A stretch of 35,892 bases of DNA from BS150m-G50 sp964501185 [NCBI: uncultured Bacteroidia bacterium] (GTDB taxonomy: Bacteria; CAIWAD01; BS150m-G50): assembly GCA_964501185.1 (NCBI GenBank), contig CAZCRT010000032.1:1-35892 (forward strand), in the 5' to 3' direction. Each line of letters opens with the position of its first letter. Positions within the stretch are counted from its first letter, which is position 1. Of this stretch, positions 9,043-15,409 are shown one piece after another. Made by a program: the position numbers and the translations under genes. Below the pieces are notes generated by a model. It was not told the origin of the DNA, searched no databases, and saw only the letters and a list, made by a program, of their open reading frames with translations.

Positions 9043-9537
9043 ATGCGAAGTGAATCTATTTTTGGACTACTCCTGCTGCTCCTGCTTTTACAGGGCTGTA
9101 TTACACCTGCTGCACGCAAACCCACACCTGAGCAGGCTCCGGTCTGGCAAGCCGAAACACTTGCATATGAGGAACTGTTTGATCCTGAACAGCTGGTAGA
9201 ACCCACCTGGGAAATTGAGGATTCTGACTATCTGCTGGAAATGGAAATCGATCCTGAGCATATCGAGGCAACTCAGGATTCACTGATCTATGGTTTCCGG
9301 GTGCAGCTGGTATCAACCCGAATTCTGGAGGAAGTACAGGAAGTGCAACGGCAGGCACTGCTCCTCTTTGGTGATGAAGGTGTCTACTACGAGTACAAAC
9401 CACCGCTCTATCGTATCAGAGTCGGGAACTGCCCAGACAGAAGATCTGCAGGAAGGTTACTGCAACGTGCACGAGCGCTCGGTTTCCAGCACGCCTGGAT
9501 CGTTCAGAGCCTGATCAGCATCGCGCCACCAGAGTAA
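9043..9537 (+). CDS. SPOR-domain lipoprotein appended to the Bat operon
   Basis: This 164-residue lipoprotein has a signal of consecutive Leu residues ending in LQGC, with Cys19 as the acylation site. An acidic linker follows, and a C-terminal SPOR domain (about 90-164) has the typical beta-alpha-beta pattern: FRVQLVST, then YEYKPPLYRIRVGNC, then GFQHAWIV. SPOR domains bind denuded glycan strands at division sites or sacculi. The start at 9043 is preceded by AGGGG, which itself overlaps the batE stop, so the gene belongs to the operon. Together with BatE's SH3 domain it gives the operon two possible peptidoglycan contacts. The family call is firm; a link to Bat function is inferred from position. 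Confidence 0.85.
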   Translation: MRSESIFGLLLLLLLLQGCITPAARKPTPEQAPVWQAETLAYEELFDPEQLVEPTWEIEDSDYLLEMEIDPEHIEATQDSLIYGFRVQLVSTRILEEVQEVQRQALLLFGDEGVYYEYKPPLYRIRVGNCPDRRSAGRLLQRARALGFQHAWIVQSLISIAPPE

Positions 9538-9551
9538 GTAACGTTGTCCGG

Positions 9552-9574
9552 GTAGCTGCTATGATAGTGGCTAC
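9552..9574. other. 23-bp imperfect dyad downstream of the Bat operon
   Basis: GTAGC (9552-9556) mirrors GCTAC (9570-9574), and CTAT (9559-9562) mirrors ATAG (9564-9567) around a single central base. No T-run follows, so this is not a standard terminator. It could be an operator, a processing hairpin or chance. Confidence 0.35.
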
Positions 9575-9667
9575 TTCCGCAAGGCCTGTAAACATGCACC
9601 TTCAGGGTCATTATGTAGGGTCATTGTATCACATTCTACATAAAAAACTATTTTTGCTCTGCGACTG

Positions 9668-9696
9668 TTGACTGGAATAGAAGACGCGTATATATT
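9668..9696 (+). promoter_or_regulatory. Sigma-70-type promoter before the Arg/Asp-rich small protein
   Basis: TTGACT (9668-9673) and TATATT (9691-9696) are separated by exactly 17 bases. The predicted start near 9703 gives a leader of about 80 bases before the ATG at 9783. The surrounding sequence is AT-rich. This is one of the best promoter matches in the window. Confidence 0.65.
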
Positions 9697-9782
9697 ATTA
9701 CCAGGTTGCTGATATCAAACCGCGATTTATGGACCGCTTCAGCAATCACAACGCTCAGGACACAGGGAAAGCAGGAGGAAGC

Positions 9783-9929
9783 ATGGACAGACGCTCAGGA
9801 CAGGAACGCCGCTTGATAGCCCGAATTGATGAAGACCGTCGCGATGGAGAGGATCGCCGCCAGAACAAAAAAGTGATTTTCCAGAATGATCGTCGAGGTC
9901 GGAAGGAGATAACCAGCTTCCGATTTTAG
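9783..9929 (+). CDS. Small Arg/Asp-rich protein (48 aa), unknown function
   Basis: I do not recognise a function. The 48-residue protein is built from repeated DRR/ERR dyads (DRRSGQERR, then DEDRRDGEDRR, then NDRRGRK) with alternating charge and no hydrophobic core. Similar RR-x-G-x-x-RR strings occur as linkers next to PilZ domains and in small basic proteins, but no PilZ domain follows here. I chose ATG 9783 because AGGAGG at 9773-9778 precedes it; an in-frame ATG at 9729 has no ribosome site. A strong promoter match upstream makes expression likely. It could bind nucleic acid or act as a disordered adaptor. It is followed by a second promoter and the tRNA cluster. Confidence 0.6.
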   Translation: MDRRSGQERRLIARIDEDRRDGEDRRQNKKVIFQNDRRGRKEITSFRF

Positions 9930-9946
9930 CTTGTTGACTGTTTCTC

Positions 9947-9975
9947 TTGACATTCGTCTGATACGAATGTACACT
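9947..9975 (+). promoter_or_regulatory. Near-consensus promoter with a palindromic operator in its spacer
   Basis: A perfect -35 box TTGACA (9947-9952) is followed after 17 bases by TACACT (9970-9975). The spacer holds the dyad ACATTCGT-N5-ACGAATGT (9950-9970), which reaches the last three bases of the -35 and the first base of the -10. The predicted start is near 9982, at or next to the ATG at 9983. The promoter probably serves both the small membrane protein and the two tRNAs downstream. Confidence 0.65.
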
Positions 9976-9982
9976 TTGCGTC

Positions 9983-10207
9983 ATGAAATTTGAAAGTGAT
10001 GAGAATCGCTGGCAATCTGACCTGGGGATTCTCAATTATTCGCTGTTTCTACTTGGGGTTCTGCTGTTAGTTGCAGGGCTTTTTCTTTTGCAGATAGCAC
10101 CGCACGATGGATTTGCATCATTGACTGCAGGTCCCTTGCTGCTCTTCTTTGATTTCGTCATCGTATTCCCACTGTCAATCATGTGGCGTACGAAGAAGGG
10201 CGATTAG
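9983..10207 (+). CDS. Small two-helix membrane protein, DUF3098-like
   Basis: This 74-residue protein has a polar N-terminus and two membrane helices (about 18-40 and 46-66). The pattern NYSLFLLGVLLLVAGLFLL followed by a second LLLFFDFVIVFPLSI helix resembles the small DUF3098 membrane proteins of Bacteroidetes and relatives. That match is by pattern only. No ribosome binding site precedes the ATG. The predicted transcription start of the strong promoter lies at the ATG, so the message may be leaderless. The last two sense codons and the stop (GGC GAT TAG) lie inside the first ten bases of the tRNA-Val gene. Function is unknown. Confidence 0.65.
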   Translation: MKFESDENRWQSDLGILNYSLFLLGVLLLVAGLFLLQIAPHDGFASLTAGPLLLFFDFVIVFPLSIMWRTKKGD

Positions 10208-10272
10208 CTCAGTTTGGTTAGAGCACCTGCCTTACAAGCAGGGGGTCAGAGGTTCGAGTCCCCTATCGCCCA
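10198..10272 (+). tRNA. tRNA-Val (anticodon TAC)
   Basis: The acceptor stem GGGCGAT (10198-10204) pairs with ATCGCCC (10265-10271). The D-arm begins GCTCAGTTTGGTTAGAGC. The anticodon stem CCTGC/GCAGG carries loop CTTACAA, giving anticodon TAC (Val). The T-loop is TTCGAGT. One A-C mismatch is visible in the T-stem. CCA is not encoded. The 5' ten bases overlap the coding end of the upstream membrane protein. Confidence 0.95.
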
Positions 10273-10292
10273 TTGCTGTAAGTTGATATCGA

Positions 10293-10367
10293 GGTCCGGT
10301 AGTTCAATTTGGTTAGAGCGCCAGCCTGTCACGCTGGAAGTTGCGAGTTCGAGTCTCGTCCGGACCG
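10293..10367 (+). tRNA. tRNA-Asp (anticodon GTC)
   Basis: The acceptor stem GGTCCGG (10293-10299) pairs with CCGGACC (10360-10366), and the discriminator is G. The anticodon stem CCAGC/GCTGG holds loop CTGTCAC with anticodon GTC (Asp). The T-loop is TTCGAGT. CCA is not encoded. It lies 20 bases after tRNA-Val and just before a strong terminator, so the two tRNAs are probably cut from one transcript. Confidence 0.95.
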
Positions 10368-10372
10368 TTATA

Positions 10373-10406
10373 AGCCCTTTCCCGCCCCTGCGGGGGAGGG
10401 CTTTTT
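10373..10406 (+). terminator. Intrinsic terminator after the tRNA pair
   Basis: A stem of about 13 pairs (two of them G-T) runs from AGCCCT at 10373-10378 through CCCGC to GCGGGG and AGGGCT, with a CCCT loop, followed by five Ts and a short AT tail. It is the strongest terminator in the window and ends the small-protein/tRNA transcription unit. Confidence 0.9.
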
Positions 10407-10461
10407 AGTTAATAGTTGGAAACGTAGTGATAACTGAACTTTAATAATCATAGGAAGTACA

Positions 10462-12216
10462 ATGTTGCGTCCGATCAAGTTTCTGTATCGAATAGTGTCA
10501 TCGTTGGGTTTCGGTGTTTTCATGCTGTTGCTGATGGCACTGGTACTGGCCATGGCTACCGGGTATGAGGCAGGCGCCGGGGCTCAGGCAGTTCAGGTTA
10601 AAGTGTACAAATCCGCCTGGTTTGATCTCCTGCTGTATCTGTTCATGCTCAGCCTGACACTGGCAACATTGAAACTGCGTCCTTTTCGTCTGCATCACAT
10701 AGGTGTTGTCGTACATCATTTCTCAATACTGCTTATTGCCGTGGGGGCATTGCTCACCCGTCATGCCGGTTTTGAAGCTCGTCTGACGCTGACAGAGGGT
10801 GACATCAGTGATCGATTACCGGCTACCGGTTATGCTCTTTCTTTGCTACAGGGTGACGTATTGCTGGAGAGTATTCCGTTGGAACTGGATGACGGTCAAC
10901 ACGAGTTACAACTGCAGGAGAATATTCAGTTCACCGATGGTACGCAACTGGAGCTGCGTCGCTTTCTGCCAGCTGCCGCATCTGTCGATACGGTACTTGC
11001 TGCGAGCGAAGGAAATCCAGCCTATAAGTTGATGATGAACGGTTCCGGAATCTCAGCCACACATTGGCTGTTGACCGGAGATCTGCAGCATTCTACCATG
11101 GATGTTGGTGATCACATGCGGATAGAAGCACTGGCTCCCAATGATAGTGAGCAGTGGCAGTCAGCTGTTACAGACTGGGCAGAGGGTTTTAAGGATGCTC
11201 TGTTAACTCTCAGCTTCCCAGAACTTGGACTCAGACAATCTTTCGCATTGGCGGATGGTGAAACGCTATTCGATATCGAAGGTACCGCCTGGAAACTGGC
11301 ATTGATAAAACAGTACAGAAATTTCAGTCTGGATGCTGATAACCAGCCGTTTGACCGGCCAGGTGAAGCTGCCAATCCTGCTATCAGTTTTGAACTTCGT
11401 GCAGGAGGTTTTGCAGACAGATATACTTTTTTCCCAAGGATGCCTTCTTTTGACCCGTTGCATGGGAAACAACCGAATCTGTCACGTGCGGAAGTTGAGT
11501 GGCAAATGGGCAATGGAGGTGTTAGCCTGCTGATCGCTCGTGATTTGAATGGTGACAACTACCGGTTCGCCCTGGCAGAAGAGGGGGAGATACGGTATGT
11601 GAATGATGCAACTTCTATTGATTTAGACTCAGGCATAAGTCAGATCTCTGTCGTGGACTATCTGCCTGAAGCTATCGTTGCAGAAAAGATTGCCCCAGCA
11701 TCGCATGGGCGCGGCAGGGCTGCGTTGCAGCTGGCCGATGGAGCTGGTTCTGGAACGGGTGACTGGTTGTTCTTCAACCGTCAGATGCCAGTGAAGACTA
11801 TCAATTCAGTACAGGGTGCGGATTCAGAGCAACAGCTGAGATTTGAACGCTTCTCCCGCCCTCTGGGCTTCAGCATTCACCTGCTGGATTTTGTGGAGGA
11901 TAAGTACCCCGGCTCAAGACAGGCATCATCCTACTCCAGTCTGGTGGAGATAAACGATGTAGCTGCCGGGACTACTTTTACTGCGTTAATAGCGATGAAT
12001 AAACCGTTAAAGTATAAGGATTACAAATTCTACCAATCGTCATTTGAGCGGAGTAAAGGGGCCGAAACATCTGTATTGACTGTCAGTCACGATCCCGGGA
12101 CAGTACTTGTTTACATCGGTTCAATCCTGATGGTACTGGGGCTTCTTATGATATATTATTTGAAGAGACGATTAATCCAGATGGAGCGGCAGGCTTCCAT
12201 AAAGGAACAGGAATAA
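10462..12216 (+). CDS. ResB-like cytochrome c biogenesis membrane protein
   Basis: This 584-residue protein has the ResB layout. Three N-terminal membrane helices (about 12-33, 52-69 and 80-98) are followed by a large periplasmic beta-rich domain. A conserved late segment (LKYKDYKFYQSSFE) precedes the last helix (about 547-567) and an Arg-rich tail. Two His pairs lie near the third helix (H78-H79 and H85-H86). In system II cytochrome c maturation, ResB (CcsB) works with CcsA to carry haem across the membrane to apocytochromes. The start ATG 10462 follows GGAAG. No ccsA/resC or resA gene adjoins it, which is unusual for a ResB pair and may mean the partner lies elsewhere or that this paralogue has another haem role. 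Confidence 0.85.
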   Translation: MLRPIKFLYRIVSSLGFGVFMLLLMALVLAMATGYEAGAGAQAVQVKVYKSAWFDLLLYLFMLSLTLATLKLRPFRLHHIGVVVHHFSILLIAVGALLTRHAGFEARLTLTEGDISDRLPATGYALSLLQGDVLLESIPLELDDGQHELQLQENIQFTDGTQLELRRFLPAAASVDTVLAASEGNPAYKLMMNGSGISATHWLLTGDLQHSTMDVGDHMRIEALAPNDSEQWQSAVTDWAEGFKDALLTLSFPELGLRQSFALADGETLFDIEGTAWKLALIKQYRNFSLDADNQPFDRPGEAANPAISFELRAGGFADRYTFFPRMPSFDPLHGKQPNLSRAEVEWQMGNGGVSLLIARDLNGDNYRFALAEEGEIRYVNDATSIDLDSGISQISVVDYLPEAIVAEKIAPASHGRGRAALQLADGAGSGTGDWLFFNRQMPVKTINSVQGADSEQQLRFERFSRPLGFSIHLLDFVEDKYPGSRQASSYSSLVEINDVAAGTTFTALIAMNKPLKYKDYKFYQSSFERSKGAETSVLTVSHDPGTVLVYIGSILMVLGLLMIYYLKRRLIQMERQASIKEQE

Positions 12217-12277
12217 ATAGTATCGATATCGTGATGAGCGAGAGAATATGCTTGCCTTTATGAAACAACCACCTGTT

Positions 12278-12307
12278 AATAGTAAGATATGAAACAAGGA
12301 TACTATT
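12278..12307. repeat. Inverted repeat AATAGTA / TACTATT
   Basis: AATAGTA (12278-12284) is mirrored by TACTATT (12301-12307) across 16 bases, in the AT-rich gap between the ResB-like gene and the zinc-ribbon gene. It might be an operator or weak hairpin; chance is possible. Confidence 0.3.
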
Positions 12308-12321
12308 TCAAACAGCCCACA

Positions 12322-12351
12322 TTGGTCAGCGAGACCCATTGTAATTAGAAT
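12322..12351 (+). promoter_or_regulatory. Possible promoter of the zinc-ribbon / RNase P RNA unit
   Basis: TTGGTC (12322-12327) and TAGAAT (12346-12351) are 18 bases apart. The predicted start, about 12358, falls on the first base of the hairpin that ends in a T-run. The hairpin may therefore be a 5' leader element rather than only a terminator for the upstream gene. Confidence 0.4.
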
Positions 12352-12357
12352 AGACTA

Positions 12358-12387
12358 ATGCACCCACTGACGGGTGCATTTTTTTTT
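12358..12387 (+). terminator. Hairpin with nine-T run after the ResB-like gene
   Basis: ATGCACCC (12358-12365) pairs perfectly with GGGTGCAT (12372-12379) around an ACTGAC loop, followed by Ts to 12387. It lies about 140 bases past the ResB-like stop and immediately before the ribosome site of the next gene. It can act as terminator for the first gene and possibly as leader attenuator for the second. Confidence 0.85.
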
Positions 12388-12402
12388 AGCTGGAGGTTCA
12401 AT

Positions 12403-13137
12403 TTGCAGGAAGAATTCGAACTGTTACTGAAATTACAGATGATTGATGAGAAGCTGAAGGAACTCGATGCTTCCAGAGGTACTCTCCCTTATGAAATTAA
12501 GAGGCTGGAGCAGAGCCTTTCTGAGATTGTTGCCCGCAGGCAGGAGATTCAGCAGGAAAACGAGAGTGGCCAGCAGGAAGTGAAGGAGCTGGAAAAAACT
12601 AATGAAGAGTACGCCGCCCGCTCCAAGGAGTTACAGAATGACCTTTTTAATTTCGTAAGCAGCAACAAAGAGTATGAAGCTGTCACACAGAATATTGATA
12701 GTATAAAAGACAAGGTCAGTGAAAATGACAGCCGTGTTCTCGAAATCCTTTCCCGTCAGGAAGGAAATGAGCTGGAGTTACAGGAAATTACCACAGCTGA
12801 AGAAGAAAACAGCAGCGAGCTGGACAAGAAGAGCATGATGCTGGACAAACATATGAGCGGTTCCCGTGGCAAAATTGAAATACTGCAAAATCTGCGGGAG
12901 TCTACTGTCAGCGTTCTGAAGAAACCCCTTTATGACCACTATGAGCGTATTCGAATTATGCGTGACGGAAGAGGTGTGGTACCTCTTACGCGCGGTGCAT
13001 GTGGTGGTTGTTTCCAGACAGTACCGCCACAGCAGCAGGCTGAAATTCGCTCAATGAGGGATCTTGTTATTTGTGAAATATGCGGTCGTATAATCGTCAG
13101 CGACCGTCTTGAAGTAGAGCTTAACCTGGACGAGTAG
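12403..13137 (+). CDS. Coiled-coil zinc-ribbon protein, DUF164/CT398-like
   Basis: This 244-residue protein consists mostly of a long antiparallel coiled coil (about 5-175). A C-terminal zinc ribbon follows with Cys200-x2-Cys203 and Cys224-x2-Cys227. The family is widespread and conserved, with roles proposed in nucleic-acid or protein scaffolding (CT398 of Chlamydia interacts with sigma-54 and the type III apparatus). The exact role is unknown. The start is TTG 12403, supported by GGAGG at 12392-12396; the in-frame ATG at 12358 lies inside the terminator hairpin and is rejected. The last codons and TAG (13135-13137) lie within helix P1 of the RNase P RNA that follows. Confidence 0.85.
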   Translation: MQEEFELLLKLQMIDEKLKELDASRGTLPYEIKRLEQSLSEIVARRQEIQQENESGQQEVKELEKTNEEYAARSKELQNDLFNFVSSNKEYEAVTQNIDSIKDKVSENDSRVLEILSRQEGNELELQEITTAEEENSSELDKKSMMLDKHMSGSRGKIEILQNLRESTVSVLKKPLYDHYERIRIMRDGRGVVPLTRGACGGCFQTVPPQQQAEIRSMRDLVICEICGRIIVSDRLEVELNLDE

Positions 13138-13551
13138 ATCGGGTGATCGCGTGCATTCTTATGCATGAGGAAAGTCCGGACTCCACAGAGCTGGGATCTC
13201 CTTTCGGGAGGCGCCGCGAGGCGACGGAAAGTGCCACAGAAAATATACCGCCCCGCGCATAAATGACCGAATTGTGTGCTGAGTGATAGCGTAGAGGTTC
13301 TGTCATTTATGTGCGGGGTAAGGTTGAAAAGGTGCGGACTGGAGTTAACCGGTCTTAATGTAAGAGCGCACCGCATCACTGGTGACAGTGAGGGCAGGGT
13401 AAACCCATCCTGGAGCAATGCCAAATAGGTTTCGTATTCTCGTTTTCGGGAAGAGAGTTGCTCGCTCTCGCGAAACGGGTAGGCAGCTGAGTTAAATGAT
13501 CATCACCCTCCTGAAAGAGGGGCCAGAATCCGGCTTACAGATCTGCTCGTC
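13129..13551 (+). ncRNA. rnpB: RNase P RNA, bacterial type A
   Basis: The core is unmistakable: GAGGAAAGTCCGG near 13169, AAGAGCGCACCGC near 13365, GGGTAAACCCATCC near 13400, GCCAAATAGG near 13420 and CAGAATCCGGCTTAC at 13525-13539. Helix P1 is 12 pairs: GACGAGTAGATC (13129-13140) with GATCTGCTCGTC (13540-13551), one pair being G-U. P2 is GGGTGAT with ATCACCC, and P3 is a TGCAT/ATGCA hairpin. P12 is very long: 13251-13267 pairs with 13302-13318 across a loop of about 34 bases. A T-rich tract follows P1 at 13552-13560 and may end transcription. The 5' strand of P1 contains the stop codon of the zinc-ribbon gene. The ends are set by the P1 pairing and could be off by one or two bases. Confidence 0.95.
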
Positions 13552-13640
13552 CTTTTCTTCTGCAGTGAATCCTGACTGCAAAATCCGCTTCCGCGGAGTA
13601 CTATCATGATTATGTTCGAAAAAAAATATCTGGAGAAGAA

Positions 13641-15371
13641 ATGGAGACCTTGTGGGAACTCCCCGCCCCGGTGGAGTCTCAGTCAGTCCGACAGAGCTTT
13701 GCCTCTGGCCTGCAGGTACCGGAGGTAATAGCGGCCATACTCCTGCGAAAAGGGATTTCAACCAGAGCTGAAGCAGAAGCATTTTTCAATCCCAGCCCGG
13801 AGTGCCTGAACGACCCCTTCACACTTCGTGATATGGAAAAGGCTGTTGAGCGGACTATTGAGGCAGTGATGCAGCGTCAGAAGATCCTCATTTACGGGGA
13901 CTACGATGTTGACGGTGTTACCTCTGTGTCATTGCTTTACAGCTTTTTGCGGGATATGGGTGGGGAGGTTTCCTACCATATTCCCGATCGCAGTAATGAA
14001 GGTTATGGCCTCACCCCTGACAGTATTAATGCGGCCGAAGCTCAGGAAATTGACTTACTCATTACTGTTGACACCGGCATCACTGCTATTGATGCAATAA
14101 GTTACGCAGGGGAAAAGGGGATTGATGTAATAGTTTGTGATCACCACGAACCTGCCTCCGAACTTCCTTCCGCTATCGCAATTCTGGATCCGAAGTGTAA
14201 AGAAGATACTTACTGCTTTCGTGAGCTGGCAGCTGTAGGGGTCACCTATAAGCTCGCTCAGGGAATCAGCCGCCGGCTGGAGCTGGATGATGAGTGCCTG
14301 GAGCAATACATTGATCTGGTCGCTATCGGATCATCAGCAGATATTGTCCCGCTGATTGACGAAAACAGGATTATTGTCAAGATGGGGTTGGACAAGATCA
14401 ATTACGACTGTTCAATCGGTGTTGAAGCCCTGATCAGGATAGCAGGCATTCGCAAGAACTGGCTGGATGTTAATCAGATTGTTTTTGGCATGGCTCCCAG
14501 AATTAACGCGGTTGGCCGTATGGGCAACGCTGAACGGGCTGTGGAAATGCTGACCACACGCAATCGCAACCGGGCACTGGATATGGCCCGTATCCTTGAA
14601 GCAGAGAATACACGCCGCAAGGCTATTGATAGCAAGACACTACGGGAAGCGCATAAACAGCTGCTTGAGAACTTCGATCAGAGTAACGATCGGGCTATAG
14701 TCCTTTACCGTGAAGGTTGGCATCAGGGGGTCATCGGGATAGTCGCCTCCCGTCTGATAGAACGTTATCACAGGCCTACAATCATGCTATCCATTGAAAA
14801 AGGGGTTGCCAAAGGCTCGGCCCGTTCGATTCAGGGATTCGATATCTTTCAGGCATTACAGGAGTGTGAGGATCTTCTGGAACAATATGGTGGGCATCAA
14901 TATGCAGCCGGTTTAAGTATCCGGGAAGAGAACCTGCCTGAGTTCGAACGCCGCTTCAAGGAGATTGCTCATCGTGATATTTCCCGCAGTGATCTTATAC
15001 CTCGATTGAGAGTTGAGGGGATCCTGCAACTGGACCAGATTGACAGTGAATTGTTGAATATTATTCGCCGCTTCGCTCCTTTTGGCCCCCGCAACAAGCA
15101 GATTGTCTTCGCGAGCTTTGGCGTGGAACTGTTGAAAGGCCCCCGCCATGTCGGTGGAAATCACCTGCTGGTTCAGGTCGGTCAGAACGGTGCTGTGTTC
15201 AATGGAATCGGCTACAATCTTGGACCGCTGGTAGAGAAAATATCTCCCGGTACGCGCTTTGTTGATGTCGCTTATACAGTAGAGGAAAACGAATGGCAGG
15301 GACAGGTTAATGTACAGCTTTACCTGAAGGATATCCGGGAAATGAGTCAGGAAGCACCGCAGCTTCCCTGA
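13641..15371 (+). CDS. recJ: Single-stranded-DNA-specific exonuclease RecJ
   Basis: This 576-residue protein contains the DHH phosphoesterase motifs of RecJ: DYDVDG (87-92), VDTG (143-146) and CDHH (166-169). The conserved PRINAVGRMG (286-295), IGIVASRL (365-372) and SARS (393-396) follow, and the DHHA1 signature is GGH (417-419). The C-terminal OB-like domain is present, so the length is complete. RecJ degrades single-stranded DNA 5' to 3' in RecF-type recombination and mismatch or base-excision repair. The start ATG 13641 has GGAGAAG upstream. The gene follows RNase P RNA by 90 bases and converges on the histidine kinase gene, with only 38 bases between the two stops. Confidence 0.95.
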   Translation: METLWELPAPVESQSVRQSFASGLQVPEVIAAILLRKGISTRAEAEAFFNPSPECLNDPFTLRDMEKAVERTIEAVMQRQKILIYGDYDVDGVTSVSLLYSFLRDMGGEVSYHIPDRSNEGYGLTPDSINAAEAQEIDLLITVDTGITAIDAISYAGEKGIDVIVCDHHEPASELPSAIAILDPKCKEDTYCFRELAAVGVTYKLAQGISRRLELDDECLEQYIDLVAIGSSADIVPLIDENRIIVKMGLDKINYDCSIGVEALIRIAGIRKNWLDVNQIVFGMAPRINAVGRMGNAERAVEMLTTRNRNRALDMARILEAENTRRKAIDSKTLREAHKQLLENFDQSNDRAIVLYREGWHQGVIGIVASRLIERYHRPTIMLSIEKGVAKGSARSIQGFDIFQALQECEDLLEQYGGHQYAAGLSIREENLPEFERRFKEIAHRDISRSDLIPRLRVEGILQLDQIDSELLNIIRRFAPFGPRNKQIVFASFGVELLKGPRHVGGNHLLVQVGQNGAVFNGIGYNLGPLVEKISPGTRFVDVAYTVEENEWQGQVNVQLYLKDIREMSQEAPQLP

Positions 15372-15409
15372 ACAGTGTGTTCTAAAAAGCAGAGACGATT
15401 TTCAACGAC

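Noticed and set aside
12278-12307. Inverted repeat as an IS remnant or attachment site
   Set aside because: Arms of seven AT-rich bases with no flanking duplication are expected by chance; recorded only as a weak repeat.
12939-13424. 161-codon minus-strand frame across RNase P RNA
   Set aside because: RNase P RNA structure explains this region fully, and the frame also runs over the zinc-ribbon coding end.
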